In this document: piece after piece, positions 28,147 through 37,803 of the stretch
Layout: every line of letters starts with the position of its first letter
How positions within the stretch are numbered: position 1 is the first letter of the stretch
NCBI GenBank assembly: GCA_002842215.1
Contig: PHCC01000005.1
Span: 1 to 64,000, forward strand
DNA from: Betaproteobacteria bacterium HGW-Betaproteobacteria-9
GTDB taxonomy: Bacteria; Pseudomonadota; Gammaproteobacteria; Burkholderiales; Burkholderiaceae_C
DNA: 64,000 bases
Direction of reading: 5' to 3'
Program-made: the position numbers and the translations under genes
The notes under the pieces: generated by a model
Database searches by the model: none
What the model was told of the DNA's origin: nothing
The model's input: the letters and a program-made list of their open reading frames with translations, nothing else

Positions 28147-28809
28147 ATGCTTGACAGAGAAGGCTTCAGGCCCAATGTCGGCATCATTCTGCTCAACCAG
28201 AGAAACCAGGTGTTCTGGGGCAAGAGGATTCGCTCCCACTCCTGGCAGTTTCCGCAAGGTGGCATCGACCGGGGCGAAACGCCCGAACAGGCGATGTACC
28301 GCGAGCTGCACGAAGAAGTGGGCCTCATGCCCGAGCACGTGAGTATCGTCGCCCGCACGCGGGACTGGTTGCGCTACGAAGTGCCGGACCGATTCATCCG
28401 CCGCGATGCGCGGGGTCATTACAAGGGTCAGAAACAGATCTGGTACCTGCTGCGTCTGGTGGCGCAGGACTGGCATCTCAACCTGCGCGCCACCAGCCAC
28501 CCGGAGTTCGACGCCTGGCGCTGGCACGACTACTGGGTGCCGCTGGACGTGGTGGTGGAGTTCAAGCGCGGCGTCTACGAAATGGCGCTGACCGAACTCG
28601 CGCGCTACCTGCCCAGGAACGAGCATCGCAATCGCTACCTGCGGGGTGCCGGACGCCAACGGGGCTTGGACGATGGCCCCCATGCGGCGTATTCAAGTGG
28701 AGCGCCACCGTGTATGGAGTTGCCCCCGGGCGCGAGCTTTGACCCCGATCCGCAGGGCGATCTGCGCGCTGGCGATTCGAGCAACGTCGACATGCCACGA
28801 CCGCTGTGA
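28147..28809 (+). CDS. rppH: RNA pyrophosphohydrolase RppH (Nudix)
   Basis: 220 residues from ATG 28147 ([18 protein letters not shown]), the standard RppH opening. It removes pyrophosphate from 5'-triphosphate mRNA ends and so triggers RNase E decay. The Nudix box is at about 38-60: [20 protein letters not shown] then [22 protein letters not shown] and the RYEVPDRF / [11 protein letters not shown] blocks fit the family. After about residue 165 there is a Pro/Gly/Asp-rich tail of about 55 residues that E. coli RppH (176 residues) lacks; longer tails are common in betaproteobacteria. Convergent with proB. Confidence 0.96.
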   Translation: MLDREGFRPNVGIILLNQRNQVFWGKRIRSHSWQFPQGGIDRGETPEQAMYRELHEEVGLMPEHVSIVARTRDWLRYEVPDRFIRRDARGHYKGQKQIWYLLRLVAQDWHLNLRATSHPEFDAWRWHDYWVPLDVVVEFKRGVYEMALTELARYLPRNEHRNRYLRGAGRQRGLDDGPHAAYSSGAPPCMELPPGASFDPDPQGDLRAGDSSNVDMPRPL

Positions 28810-28831
28810 AACGCAGCGGCGTCGCGCTGGG

Positions 28832-29995
28832 TCAGCTGCGCGACAGCACCAGGTTGTCGCGATGGATCATCTCGGATTCCGCCACGTACCCCAGCAAACG
28901 CTCAAAGTCATTTGAAGACTTGCGGCACAACAGGCGCGCTTCCGAGCTCGCATAGTTGGCGAGGCCGCGCGCGATTTCCTGGCCCGCTCCGTCGCGCACC
29001 GCGATCACATCACCGCGGGAAAATTCGCCCTCGACGGCCGTCATGCCGATCGGCAGCAGACTCTTGCCTTCCCCCAGGATCTTCTGCACAGCGCCGTCGT
29101 CGACCCGCACAGAGCCGCGCAACTGCAAGTGGTCGGCCATCCAGCGCTTGCGCGCCTGGTTCTTGGGTGTTCCCGCCACCAGACAGGTGCCGATGGCTTC
29201 TCCGGCGCACAGGCGCAGCAGCACCTGCGGTTCACGCCCCCAGGCGATGACGGTAGAAGCTCCCGAGCCGGCCGCGCGTTTGGCGGCCAGGATCTTGGTG
29301 ATCATGCCGCCTTTGCCGATGCCGGAACCCGCGCCGCCGGCCATGGTTTCGAGTTCGGGGTCACCAGCCCGGGCCAGATCGACAAACCGCGCGCTCGGGT
29401 CGCGCCGAGGGTCGGCCGTGTAGAGCCCCTTCTGGTCGGTGAGGATCACCAGCACATCGGCCTCAACCAGATTGGCGACCAGCGCTCCCAGGGTGTCGTT
29501 GTCGCCGAACTTGATTTCGTCGTTGACGACGGTGTCGTTTTCGTTGATCACCGGCACCACACCGAGCTGCAGCAGGGTCAGCAAGGTTGAGCGGGCGTTG
29601 AGGTAACGCTCACGGTCGGCCAGATCGGCGTGCGTCAACAGCACCTGGGCACTTCCCACGCCGCAGGCGCTGAGCTTGCTCTCGTACATCTGCACCAGAC
29701 CCATCTGGCCAACGGCGGCTGCCGCCTGCAATTCGTTGATCTCCTTCGGGCGCTCGCTCCAGCCCAGGCGTTTCATGCCTTCGGCCACAGCACCGCTGCT
29801 GACCATGATCAGCTCAAGGCCCTGCTGCACCAGGGCAGCCAGCTGTTCGCTCCATTGGCCAATGGCCTCTTCGTCCAGGCCCCGGCCTTCGTTGGTGACG
29901 AGACTGGAGCCCACCTTGACGACGATGCGCCGGGCGGACTTGAAGACCCCAGACTGATCGAGACTGGGGTTCAAACGGATTTCAACTGCTGCCAT
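28832..29995 (-). CDS. proB: Glutamate 5-kinase with PUA domain
   Basis: 387 residues. It phosphorylates glutamate to gamma-glutamyl phosphate, the first step of proline synthesis. The amino-acid kinase domain (about 18-270) shows [48 protein letters not shown] with [12 protein letters not shown], and [21 protein letters not shown]-terminal PUA domain (about 290-375) starts near [14 protein letters not shown] and is typical of the longer bacterial enzymes. It is separated from obgE by 38 bases on the same strand, matching the frequent rplU-rpmA-obgE-proB order. Confidence 0.97.
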   Translation of the reverse strand: MAAVEIRLNPSLDQSGVFKSARRIVVKVGSSLVTNEGRGLDEEAIGQWSEQLAALVQQGLELIMVSSGAVAEGMKRLGWSERPKEINELQAAAAVGQMGLVQMYESKLSACGVGSAQVLLTHADLADRERYLNARSTLLTLLQLGVVPVINENDTVVNDEIKFGDNDTLGALVANLVEADVLVILTDQKGLYTADPRRDPSARFVDLARAGDPELETMAGGAGSGIGKGGMITKILAAKRAAGSGASTVIAWGREPQVLLRLCAGEAIGTCLVAGTPKNQARKRWMADHLQLRGSVRVDDGAVQKILGEGKSLLPIGMTAVEGEFSRGDVIAVRDGAGQEIARGLANYASSEARLLCRKSSNDFERLLGYVAESEMIHRDNLVLSRS

Positions 29996-30033
29996 GGGCT
30001 CACTTCATCCATTGCTGTGGCGGAGGTGCGGTC

Positions 30034-31107
30034 TCAAAGACCGCGGGGATCTTCAACAAATCGGGGATCCACATCCACCGGTGCCTGGTGCGACTGGAAT
30101 TCCTTGGCCAGGTACTCATAGACACCCTGAATCAGGCGCTCGCATCCCTCACGCGTCAGTGCAGAAATCTCGAACACCGGGCCTTTGTACTTGAGACGCT
30201 TGACGATGTCCTTGACCAGGGCCTCGCGCTGGTCCGCCGACACCATGTCGAGCTTGTTGAGCACCAGCCAGCGCGGCTTGGCGTGCAGCTTGGGATCAAA
30301 CTTCTTGAGTTCGGCGACGATGGCCTTGGCCTGCACCACCGGGTCGACACCAGCGTCAAACGGCGCCACGTCGAGAATGTGCAGCAGCAAGCGCGTGCGC
30401 TGCAAATGGCGCAGAAACTGGTGACCGAGGCCTGCGCCCTCGGACGCGCCTTCGATCAAACCGGGCACGTCGGCGACCACAAAACTCTTCTCGGGAGCCA
30501 CACGAACCACCCCCAGATTGGGATAGAGCGTGGTGAACGGGTAGTCGGCGATCTTGGGGCGCGCATTCGAGATCGCCGCGATCAAGGTCGACTTGCCGGC
30601 GTTGGGCATGCCCAGCAACCCCACATCGGCCAGCACCTTGAGCTCCAGCTTCAGCACCTTGCGCTCACCGGCCCAGCCCGGCGTCTTCTGGCGCGGCGAG
30701 CGGTTGGTCGAGCTTTTGTAGTGCATGTTGCCGAAACCACCATCACCGCCTTTCGCAATCGTGATCACCTCACCCGGCACCAGCAACTCATGCAGCAACT
30801 CACCGGTTTCGGCGTCGGCAATGATGGTGCCCACCGGCATCTTGAGCACGATGTCGTCGCCCTTGACGCCAAACATGTCCGAACCCTTGCCGTGTTCGCC
30901 ACGCCCGGCTTCAAAGCGGCGCGTGTAGCGGAAATCGACCAAGGTGTTGAGACTGGCATCGGCAACCGCCAGCAGGTGGCCGCCGCGGCCGCCATCGCCG
31001 CCGTCAGGACCGCCAAATTCTTTGTACTTCTCATGCCGGAACGACGCGCAGCCGTTGCCGCCATCACCGGCGGCGACTTCGATCGTGGCTTCGTCCACAA
31101 ATTTCAT
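30034..31107 (-). CDS. obgE: GTPase ObgE/CgtA
   Basis: 357 residues from ATG 31107 ([19 protein letters not shown]), the invariant Obg start; the ten extra upstream residues are rejected. The N-terminal Obg fold is glycine-rich ([26 protein letters not shown]). The GTPase domain starts near residue 160 with G1 [11 protein letters not shown]3 [20 protein letters not shown] and G4 NKLD. ObgE binds the 50S subunit and acts in late ribosome assembly and growth control. It lies downstream of rplU-rpmA and a hairpin terminator at 31136-31161, so part of its expression probably comes from read-through or a local promoter. Confidence 0.97.
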   Translation of the reverse strand: MKFVDEATIEVAAGDGGNGCASFRHEKYKEFGGPDGGDGGRGGHLLAVADASLNTLVDFRYTRRFEAGRGEHGKGSDMFGVKGDDIVLKMPVGTIIADAETGELLHELLVPGEVITIAKGGDGGFGNMHYKSSTNRSPRQKTPGWAGERKVLKLELKVLADVGLLGMPNAGKSTLIAAISNARPKIADYPFTTLYPNLGVVRVAPEKSFVVADVPGLIEGASEGAGLGHQFLRHLQRTRLLLHILDVAPFDAGVDPVVQAKAIVAELKKFDPKLHAKPRWLVLNKLDMVSADQREALVKDIVKRLKYKGPVFEISALTREGCERLIQGVYEYLAKEFQSHQAPVDVDPRFVEDPRGL

Positions 31108-31135
31108 GATCTGTATTCCTGCGATAAACAAACAC

Positions 31136-31161
31136 AAAAGGCCCGCATGGGCGGGCCTTTT
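31136..31161. terminator. Bidirectional-looking terminator between rpmA and obgE
   Basis: An 11-bp stem (AAAAGGCCCGC / GCGGGCCTTTT) with a four-base loop; T-runs occur on both strands. In context it should terminate much of the rplU-rpmA transcript on the minus strand before obgE. Confidence 0.85.
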
Positions 31162-31230
31162 GCAATCAGGACATCACCTGCGCCTGGAGCACCGCCTGGA
31201 ATCAATCCGGCAGCACCAGGACACCCCGCC

Positions 31231-31488
31231 TCAGACGGGCGTGATGCTCACCACGTGACGGTTCAACGCGCCCTTGATGGCGAAGCTGACATGACCGTCG
31301 GCCGTGGCAAACAGGGTGTGGTCTTTGCCCACGCCCACGTTCACACCGGGGTGGAACTTGGTACCGCGCTGACGCACGATGATGGAACCGGAGCTGACCA
31401 GTTCACCGCCAAACGCTTTCACGCCGAGCATCTTGGGCTTGGAATCGCGCCCGTTTCGCGTTGAGCCGCCGCCTTTTTTCTGTGCCAT
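31231..31488 (-). CDS. rpmA: 50S ribosomal protein L27
   Basis: 85 residues, standard bacterial length. It begins [20 protein letters not shown], so the Gly-rich N-terminus that reaches the peptidyl-transferase centre is directly encoded, without the leader extension that some Firmicutes cleave off. [13 protein letters not shown] and [11 protein letters not shown] are the usual core blocks. It lies 13 bases downstream of rplU in the same operon and is followed by a terminator. Confidence 0.98.
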   Translation of the reverse strand: MAQKKGGGSTRNGRDSKPKMLGVKAFGGELVSSGSIIVRQRGTKFHPGVNVGVGKDHTLFATADGHVSFAIKGALNRHVVSITPV

Positions 31489-31501
31489 GCTGACCTACTC
31501 C

Positions 31502-31813
31502 TCAGGCTGCGATCGACGAGATCTGCAGTTCGGTGAAATTCTGACGGTGACCCTGGCGCTTCTGGTAGTGCTTGCGACGGCGCATCTTGAAGATGTGAAC
31601 CTTGTCGTGCCTGCCGTGAGCCAGAACCGTGACTGTGACCGTTGCGCCGGAAACCAAGGGAGTGCCAACCTTGATCTCGCTGCCGTTGCCGACTGCCAGA
31701 ACCTGATCAAACACGATCTCTTGACCCACATCCGCAGCAATCTGTTCTACTTTAATTTTTTCGCCAGCAGCAACACGATACTGTTTGCCACCGGTTTTTA
31801 TGACCGCGTACAT
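31502..31813 (-). CDS. rplU: 50S ribosomal protein L21
   Basis: 103 residues from ATG 31813 ([20 protein letters not shown]), with AGAGG as RBS; an upstream in-frame start adds eight unconserved residues. It binds 23S rRNA in the large subunit. The C-terminal basic [20 protein letters not shown] block is the L21 signature. First gene of the rplU-rpmA-(obgE-proB) cluster, with a strong sigma70-type promoter at 31877-31905. Confidence 0.98.
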   Translation of the reverse strand: MYAVIKTGGKQYRVAAGEKIKVEQIAADVGQEIVFDQVLAVGNGSEIKVGTPLVSGATVTVTVLAHGRHDKVHIFKMRRRKHYQKRQGHRQNFTELQISSIAA

Positions 31814-31876
31814 ATGAACCTCTTGAAAAATTTCCACGAATGGAATCTCGGAAGACGAAATTCCACCGAGCCCAAT

Positions 31877-31905
31877 ATTCTAGCATGACCAGCTTGCTCG
31901 ATCAA
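31877..31905 (-). promoter_or_regulatory. Sigma70-type promoter of rplU-rpmA
   Basis: On the minus strand TTGATC (31905-31900) and TAGAAT (31882-31877) are spaced by exactly 17 bases. The leader to ATG 31813 would be about 57 bases. This is one of the best promoter matches in the window, as expected for a ribosomal-protein operon. Confidence 0.75.
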
Positions 31906-31978
31906 GCGCCACCAGCCTGAACGGACCTGCGGCGATCATGATGCCCTTAGGGGCGCAAAACAGCGCCCACTCGGTTTC

Positions 31979-31984
31979 TATAAT
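31979..31984 (+). promoter_or_regulatory. Candidate -10 box for ispB
   Basis: A perfect TATAAT, 66 bases before ATG 32051 and divergent from the rplU promoter. No convincing -35 at 16-18 bases upstream (CAAAAC at best). Confidence 0.4.
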
Positions 31985-32050
31985 CCCTGTCACCACCATC
32001 CCGCACCCAGCTCACCGCTCGCTCCTATCTTGACCCAATCTGAAATCTCC

Positions 32051-33013
32051 ATGAAAAACCCGCTGGACATCATCCAGGGAGACATGCAACGGGTCGACCA
32101 GGTGATTGGCGAACGCTTGACAACCGAAGTTCCTCTGGTCAGGGAGGTCGCCCAGTACATCATTTCAGCGGGAGGAAAACGTCTGCGCCCCGCGCTGTTG
32201 CTGTTGATCAGCGGCGCCTTGGGCAGTCAGACCCCCCATCGCCACACGTTGGCCGCGGTCGTGGAATTCATCCACACAGCCACCTTGCTGCACGATGATG
32301 TGGTGGACGAATCCACCTTGCGTCGAGGCCGCGCAACGGCCAACGAACGCTTCGGCAATGCCCCCAGCGTGCTGGTGGGTGACTTCCTGTACTCACGCGC
32401 CTTTCAGATGATGGTGGACGTCAACGACATGCGCGTGATGCAAGTGCTCTCGGACGCCACCAACGTGATTGCCGAGGGAGAGGTGCTGCAACTGGTGAAC
32501 ATGCGCGACGCCTCCCTGGACGAGGCTGCCTATCTGCGCGTCATTCGATCAAAAACGGCCAAACTCTTCGAAGCCAGTGCGCGACTCGCGCCCATCCTCG
32601 CAGGCTCGGACGCACGGGTCGAGGCGTTGTGCGCCACATATGGACAAGCACTGGGCACTGCTTTTCAGGTCATTGACGATGTCCTCGACTACGAAGGCAG
32701 CACAGATCAACTGGGCAAAAACCTCGGCGACGATCTGCGCGAGGGAAAGGTCACGCTGCCCATCATCTGCGCCTTGCGCACAGCGACCCCCGCCGAGAAA
32801 ACGGTGCTCCGCAAGGCCATCGAAGAGGGCGACCTCACCCACCTCACTGATATTTTGACCATCATCGAAAAAAACGGCGCCTTGGAATCCGCACGCCAAA
32901 GCGCCATGATTGAAGCCCAGAGAGCCATGGACGCTGCGCGCATGCTGCCCGTCAATGACTACAGCGCGGCTTTGCTACAATTGCCCGCTGGATTGATGGA
33001 GCGACGCTCCTGA
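32051..33013 (+). CDS. ispB: Long-chain polyprenyl diphosphate synthase (octaprenyl type)
   Basis: 320 residues from ATG 32051; an in-frame TTG at 32030 would add seven residues, and neither has a good SD. A trans-isoprenyl diphosphate synthase that makes the ubiquinone side chain. First Asp-rich motif LLHDDVVDESTLRRG (about 80-95), second FQVIDDVLDYEGS with DDVLD (about 205-212). GGKRLRPALLLL binds the homoallylic substrate. The chain length (C40) is inferred from family and context, not from the sequence. It is divergent from rplU, the classic arrangement in proteobacteria. It supplies the tail used by the Ubi enzymes encoded at 6.7-10.7 kb. Confidence 0.93.
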   Translation: MKNPLDIIQGDMQRVDQVIGERLTTEVPLVREVAQYIISAGGKRLRPALLLLISGALGSQTPHRHTLAAVVEFIHTATLLHDDVVDESTLRRGRATANERFGNAPSVLVGDFLYSRAFQMMVDVNDMRVMQVLSDATNVIAEGEVLQLVNMRDASLDEAAYLRVIRSKTAKLFEASARLAPILAGSDARVEALCATYGQALGTAFQVIDDVLDYEGSTDQLGKNLGDDLREGKVTLPIICALRTATPAEKTVLRKAIEEGDLTHLTDILTIIEKNGALESARQSAMIEAQRAMDAARMLPVNDYSAALLQLPAGLMERRS

Positions 33014-33066
33014 TCACAGCGAACGGCGGTACTTCAGCCGCCAGAAGATTGACCTGACAGGTCCAT

Positions 33067-33143
33067 CGGGGTGTAGCTTAGCCAGGTAGAGCGCTACGTT
33101 CGGGACGTAGAGGCCGGAGGTTCGAATCCTCTCACCCCGACCA
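33067..33143 (+). tRNA. tRNA-Pro (anticodon CGG)
   Basis: 77 bases including an encoded CCA. Acceptor stem CGGGGTG / CACCCCG with discriminator A, D-arm GCTT...GAGC, anticodon stem CTACG / CGTAG around loop TTCGGGA (anticodon CGG, reads CCG), and T-arm GGAGG-TTCGAAT-CCTCT. All four arms close. It lies between ispB and pilB. Confidence 0.97.
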
Positions 33144-33304
33144 CATTCGGTATCGGCACCAACGCCACAGCGACCTCCTCAAGGGTCGCTGCTGGTGGTT
33201 TCGCAACCTGGATACAACGACCACAGTGCCTGAATCGGCAAATTCAGCACAAGTTGCGTCAATATTGGCCGCCAAGTCATTGATTTACGATAGATTACGG
33301 CTCT

Positions 33305-35044
33305 ATGGCGTCTGTTGATACAGTGATCCAGGATACCTCCACCATGGCTTTGCCAGGCTTGGGGCGCGCCTTGGTGTCCGCGGGAAAGCTGGGGCAAAAG
33401 GCTGCTGAAGACCTTTACAAGAAGGCGCAAAGTGGCCGAACCACGTTCATTGCTGAACTGACCGGCTCTGGTGCGGTGTCTGCCTACGATCTGGCGCACA
33501 CCATGTCGACCGCGTTTGCCGCGCCGCTGCTGGATCTGGACGCCATTGACGTGCAGCGCCTGCCCAAGGACTTGCTGGACGCCAAGATTTGTGCGGACTT
33601 TCGCATCGTTGTGCTCAGCAAGCGGAACAACCGCCTTATGGTGGCCACCGCCGACCCAGCGGATCAACAGGCGGCCGAAAAGATCAAGTTCGCCACCCAG
33701 ATGGGTGTCGACTGGGTGATTGCCGAATTCGACAAGCTCAGCAAGCTGGTGGAGTCCCAGTCGACCACGGCCAATGAGGCCATGGACAACATCATCGGCG
33801 GCGACTTCGAGTTCGACGAGATGACAGCCGATGCGGCTGTCACCGAAACCAGCGACAAGACCCTGTCGTCTGAAGTCGATGACGCCCCTGTTGTCAAATT
33901 TCTTCACAAGATGCTGCTGGACGCGTTCAACATGCGCGCCTCCGATCTGCACTTTGAACCCTATGAGCACAACTATCGGGTGCGATTTCGCATCGACGGC
34001 GAGCTCAGGGAGATTGCTTCACCACCCATAGCCATCAAGGACAAGCTCGCCTCGCGCATCAAGGTGATCTCCCGCATGGACATATCCGAGAAGCGTGTTC
34101 CCCAGGATGGGCGAATGAAGCTCAAGGTCGGCCCCGATCGGGTGATCGATTTCCGGGTCAGCTCCCTGCCGACCTTGTTTGGTGAAAAGATCGTGATCCG
34201 TATCCTGGATCCCAGCAGCGCCAAGGTGGGCATCGACGCCCTAGGTTACGAACCTGAAGAAAAAAAGCGTCTGATGGATGCCATCGGTCGCCCTTACGGC
34301 ATGGTCTTGGTCACAGGTCCGACCGGCTCGGGCAAGACCGTGTCGCTCTACACCTGCCTGAACATCCTGAACAAGCCGGGCATCAACATTTCCACGGCGG
34401 AAGATCCCTCGGAAATCAACCTGCCAGGCGTCAACCAGGTCAACGTCAACGAAAAAGCTGGCCTGACGTTTGCTGCAGCGCTCAAGGCCTTCTTGCGTCA
34501 GGATCCCGATGTGATCATGGTTGGCGAGATCCGGGACCTGGAAACGGCGGACATCTCCATCAAGGCTGCACAAACGGGTCACATGGTGCTTTCGACCCTG
34601 CACACCAACGACGCCCCAACCACTCTCACTCGCATGATGAACATGGGCATCCCCACGTTCAACATCGCTTCCAGTGTGATCCTGATCACGGCGCAACGCC
34701 TGGCACGCCGGCTCTGCCCAACATGCAAAGCGCCGCTCGACGTGCCACGCAAGGCGCTGATCGACGCGGGGTTCAAGCCGGAAGACCTGGACGGCACCTG
34801 GACACCCTACAAGCCAGTGGGCTGCTCTGCCTGCAACAACGGCTACAAGGGTCGGGTGGGCATCTACCAGGTCATGCCCATTTCGGAGGAAATCCAGCGC
34901 ATCATCCTCAAGGGTGGCAGTGCGCTCGATATCGCGCAACAGGCCGGCAAAGAAGGTGTGCGGACCCTGCGCGAGTCGGGGTTGCTCAAGGTACGGCAAG
35001 GCATGACTTCTCTGGAAGAAGTCTTGAGCGTCACCAACGATTAA
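33305..35044 (+). CDS. pilB: Type IV pilus assembly ATPase PilB
   Basis: 579 residues from ATG 33305. The cytoplasmic hexameric ATPase that drives pilus extension. Order: N-terminal MshEN/T2SSE_N domain (about 25-150), a linker, then the GspE/PilB core. Walker A GPTGSGKT is at about 338-345; the Asp box, Walker B (DPDVIMVGEIRDLETADIS) and His box (TGHMVLSTLHTNDAPTTLTR) follow. The tetracysteine zinc site is CPTCKAPL plus CSACNNGYKG (about 476-520), which separates PilB from the retraction ATPase PilT. First gene of pilBCD; no major pilin gene (pilA) lies next to it. A tRNA-Pro precedes it by 161 bases. Confidence 0.97.
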   Translation: MASVDTVIQDTSTMALPGLGRALVSAGKLGQKAAEDLYKKAQSGRTTFIAELTGSGAVSAYDLAHTMSTAFAAPLLDLDAIDVQRLPKDLLDAKICADFRIVVLSKRNNRLMVATADPADQQAAEKIKFATQMGVDWVIAEFDKLSKLVESQSTTANEAMDNIIGGDFEFDEMTADAAVTETSDKTLSSEVDDAPVVKFLHKMLLDAFNMRASDLHFEPYEHNYRVRFRIDGELREIASPPIAIKDKLASRIKVISRMDISEKRVPQDGRMKLKVGPDRVIDFRVSSLPTLFGEKIVIRILDPSSAKVGIDALGYEPEEKKRLMDAIGRPYGMVLVTGPTGSGKTVSLYTCLNILNKPGINISTAEDPSEINLPGVNQVNVNEKAGLTFAAALKAFLRQDPDVIMVGEIRDLETADISIKAAQTGHMVLSTLHTNDAPTTLTRMMNMGIPTFNIASSVILITAQRLARRLCPTCKAPLDVPRKALIDAGFKPEDLDGTWTPYKPVGCSACNNGYKGRVGIYQVMPISEEIQRIILKGGSALDIAQQAGKEGVRTLRESGLLKVRQGMTSLEEVLSVTND

Positions 35045-35074
35045 GCCTGTACAGACCCACAACCCGAGGACCAC

Positions 35075-36292
35075 ATGGCAACCGCAGCATCCAAAAGCGT
35101 CAAGGACTTTGTTTTTGAATGGGAAGGCAAGGACCGCAACGGCAAACAGGTGCGGGGGGAAACCAGAGCCGTTGGTGAAAACCAGGTTCTGGCGGCGTTG
35201 CGGCGGCAAGGCATTGTCCCCGGCAAGATCAAAAAGCGGCGGATGAGCTCCGGCAAGCGCATCAAGCCCAAAGACATTGCCATTTTCACCCGGCAGCTGG
35301 CCACAATGATGAAGGCGGGTGTTCCCCTGCTGCAAGCCTTCGATATTGTCGGCCGGGGCAACCCCAATCCCAGCGTTTCGAAGTTGCTCAATGACATCCG
35401 GTCCGACGTCGAAACCGGCACTTCGCTGAGTGCTGCATTCCGGAAAAACCCGCTCTATTTCGATAGTTTGTATTGCAATCTGGTTGAAGCGGGTGAGGCC
35501 GCCGGTATTCTGGAAGAGCTGCTTGATCGGTTGGCTGTCTACATGGAAAAGACCGAAGCCATCAAGTCCAAGATCAAGTCGGCATTGATGTACCCAGTTT
35601 CGGTGATCATCGTCGCCTTTGTGGTCGTGGCCGTGATCATGATTTTCGTGATCCCGTCTTTCAAGCAGGTGTTTACTTCCTTTGGAGCCGATCTACCGGG
35701 CCCCACCTTGTTCGTCATCGCCATGAGCGAGTTCTTCACCGAATACTGGTGGCTGATTTTTGGCGGTCTGGGCGGCGGCTTCTACTTCTTCATGCAGGCT
35801 TGGCGACGCAACGAAAAGGTGCAACGCTTCATGGATCGGTTGATGCTCAAAATGCCCATTTTCGGGACCTTGGTCGAAAAATCCGTGATCGCCCGATGGA
35901 CGCGCACCCTGTCCACCATGTTTGCGGCCGGCGTCCCGCTGGTCGAAGCACTCGACTCTGTGGGCGGTGCATCCGGGAACTCCGTCTATGCGATCGCCAC
36001 CGACAAAATCCAGCAGGAAGTCTCGACGGGAACCAGTCTGACGAACGCCATGACGAATGCCAACCTCTTTCCCTCCATGGTCCTGCAGATGTGCGCCATT
36101 GGTGAAGAGTCCGGCTCCATCGACCACATGCTGGGCAAGGCAGCCGATTTTTATGAGGCAGAAGTGGATGACATGGTCGCAGGACTGTCCAGCCTGATGG
36201 AACCCATCATCATCGTCATTCTGGGCACCATCATCGGAGGCATCGTGGTGTCGATGTATCTGCCGATCTTCAAACTGGGTCAAGTGGTTTGA
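35075..36292 (+). CDS. pilC: Type IV pilus inner-membrane platform protein PilC
   Basis: 405 residues. Two T2SSF domains, each with the pattern FTRQLATMMKAGVPLLQA (about 70-87) and WTRTLSTMFAAGVPLVEAL (about 272-290), and three membrane helices (about 175-195, 220-240, 375-398). PilC anchors PilB and passes rotation or lifting force to the pilin. The N-terminal cytoplasmic FVFEWEGKDRNGKQVRGE is the family start. It begins 30 bases after pilB; its TGA overlaps the pilD ATG by one base. Confidence 0.96.
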   Translation: MATAASKSVKDFVFEWEGKDRNGKQVRGETRAVGENQVLAALRRQGIVPGKIKKRRMSSGKRIKPKDIAIFTRQLATMMKAGVPLLQAFDIVGRGNPNPSVSKLLNDIRSDVETGTSLSAAFRKNPLYFDSLYCNLVEAGEAAGILEELLDRLAVYMEKTEAIKSKIKSALMYPVSVIIVAFVVVAVIMIFVIPSFKQVFTSFGADLPGPTLFVIAMSEFFTEYWWLIFGGLGGGFYFFMQAWRRNEKVQRFMDRLMLKMPIFGTLVEKSVIARWTRTLSTMFAAGVPLVEALDSVGGASGNSVYAIATDKIQQEVSTGTSLTNAMTNANLFPSMVLQMCAIGEESGSIDHMLGKAADFYEAEVDDMVAGLSSLMEPIIIVILGTIIGGIVVSMYLPIFKLGQVV

Positions 36293-37152
36293 TGCTGATG
36301 GTGGAGGCGCTCGACGCCCTGGCGCTGGGCACGCTCGGGCTTCTCGTGGGCAGTTTCTTGAACGTGGTGATCCACCGTCTGCCCAAGATGATGGAACTGC
36401 GATGGGCGGCCGAATGTGCCGAAATTCAAGGCCATTCATCCGAGGCCCTTTCGACGGTGGAAGCGCCGCCACGCTTCAACCTGATGGTGCCCCGTTCACG
36501 CTGCCCGCACTGCGGACACCAGATCCGCTGGTTCGAGAACATCCCGATCCTAAGCTACATCGCCTTGCGCGGTCGATGCGCCAGCTGCGAAGCCCGTATC
36601 AGCCCACGGTACCCCCTGATCGAATTGCTCAATGCAGCACTCTTTGCCTGGTGTGGCTGGCGCTGGGGACTGGGCTGGACCGCGCTGGCCTGGAGTGGTT
36701 TTGCAGCGGCCGTCCTGGCCTTGGCCTGCATCGACTGGGACACCACCTTGTTGCCAGACGACATCACCCTGCCCCTGCTGTGGGCCGGTCTTTGCGCAGC
36801 AGCGTTGGGGTTGAGCGGCACCACCCTGACCGCAGCACTCTGGGGGTCTGTGGCTGGCTACCTCTCCCTGTGGATGGTGTATTGGGCCTTCAAACTGGCC
36901 ACGGGCAAAGAAGGCATGGGCTATGGCGATTTCAAGTTGTTTGCCGCGCTCGGCGCCTGGTTTGGCTGGCAGGCGCTGATCCCCGTCATCCTGATGGCGT
37001 CGCTCATCGGCGCAGCCATCGGGATCGCACTCAAAGTATTCCGTCAGCTGCGCGAGGGTGGCTACGTTCCTTTCGGTCCCTTTCTGGCGCTTGCCGGGCT
37101 GACGGCCATGATTTTCGGCCCCTCGTCCATTCTCGCCGCCATCGGACTTTGA
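36292..37152 (+). CDS. pilD: Prepilin leader peptidase / N-methyltransferase PilD
   Basis: 286 residues from ATG 36292, which shares its A with the pilC stop (TGATG). A TTG one codon earlier is less likely. It cleaves and N-methylates type IV prepilins and type II pseudopilins in the inner membrane. An N-terminal methyltransferase domain has LVGSFLNVVIHRLP, then the zinc pair CPHC and CASC (about 72-100). The aspartyl protease residues lie in CIDWDTTLLPDDITLP (about 142-157) and GYGDFKLFAALGAW (GxGD, about 208-221). About eight membrane helices. coaE follows after two bases, a common proteobacterial pairing. Confidence 0.96.
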   Translation: MLMVEALDALALGTLGLLVGSFLNVVIHRLPKMMELRWAAECAEIQGHSSEALSTVEAPPRFNLMVPRSRCPHCGHQIRWFENIPILSYIALRGRCASCEARISPRYPLIELLNAALFAWCGWRWGLGWTALAWSGFAAAVLALACIDWDTTLLPDDITLPLLWAGLCAAALGLSGTTLTAALWGSVAGYLSLWMVYWAFKLATGKEGMGYGDFKLFAALGAWFGWQALIPVILMASLIGAAIGIALKVFRQLREGGYVPFGPFLALAGLTAMIFGPSSILAAIGL

Positions 37153-37154
37153 CC

Positions 37155-37763
37155 ATGGCGGCCATGCGTCCAGCGCTGCGACTGGGGCTCACGGGCGGTA
37201 TCGGCAGCGGAAAAAGCACGGTGGCACAGCTGTTGCAGGAACGCGGCGCCATTGTCATTGATGCCGATGCCATCTCACGAGCGTGTACCCAACCCGGTGG
37301 CAGCGCCATGCCTGCCGTGGTGCAATCGTTCGGCCCGACTTTCATAGCGCAAGACGGTTCACTGGATCGCCAACGCATGCGTGAACATGTCTTCACGAAC
37401 CCGGATGCCCGTCGGTTGCTGGAGTCTATCGTGCACCCGCTGGTCGCTCAGGAAGTCCAGCGCCAGGCGAAAGCCGCCACATCCCACTGCCTGGTGTTTG
37501 ACGTGCCGCTGCTTGTGGAATCGCCCCGCTGGCGACCCCAGCTGGACCTCGTGCTGGTGGTGGATTGCGAGACAGAAACACAGATTCGTCGGGTGGCTTC
37601 GCGCAGCGGCCTGGACCGGACAGCAATCGAAGGCATCATCAACAGTCAGAGTCCGCGCGAGGAGCGACTCGCCGCAGCAGACCTGGTGATCTTCAACAAC
37701 GGCAATGAGACAGAGCCTTTGCGACGAACCGTCGGGCAGCTCGCTGATCAGATCGGGCTATGA
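37155..37763 (+). CDS. coaE: Dephospho-CoA kinase
   Basis: 202 residues from ATG 37155 (MAAMRPALRLGLTGGIGSGK). It phosphorylates dephospho-CoA, the last step of CoA synthesis. P-loop GLTGGIGSGKST (about 10-21), then VIDADAISRACTQPGG for the substrate Asp, IVHPLVAQE and VFDVPLLVESPRW for the lid and acceptor site, and the closing LVIFNNGNETEP motif. It lies immediately downstream of pilD and upstream of zapD, in the order pilD-coaE-zapD-yacG also found in Pseudomonas and Vibrio. Confidence 0.97.
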   Translation: MAAMRPALRLGLTGGIGSGKSTVAQLLQERGAIVIDADAISRACTQPGGSAMPAVVQSFGPTFIAQDGSLDRQRMREHVFTNPDARRLLESIVHPLVAQEVQRQAKAATSHCLVFDVPLLVESPRWRPQLDLVLVVDCETETQIRRVASRSGLDRTAIEGIINSQSPREERLAAADLVIFNNGNETEPLRRTVGQLADQIGL

Positions 37764-37803
37764 TGAAAGGCCTGCATACCAACGCCTTCTGCGAACCCCA
37801 GCC

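Noticed and set aside
33067..33143. tRNA-Pro considered as an integration site for a mobile island carrying pilBCD
   Set aside because: No integrase, no direct repeat of the tRNA 3' end, and pilBCD-coaE-zapD-yacG is a core gene order with normal base composition.
33144..33304. pilB upstream region checked for a sigma54 promoter, since pilin genes often use RpoN
   Set aside because: TGGCC is present but no GC at the proper -12 position; no convincing sigma70 boxes either.
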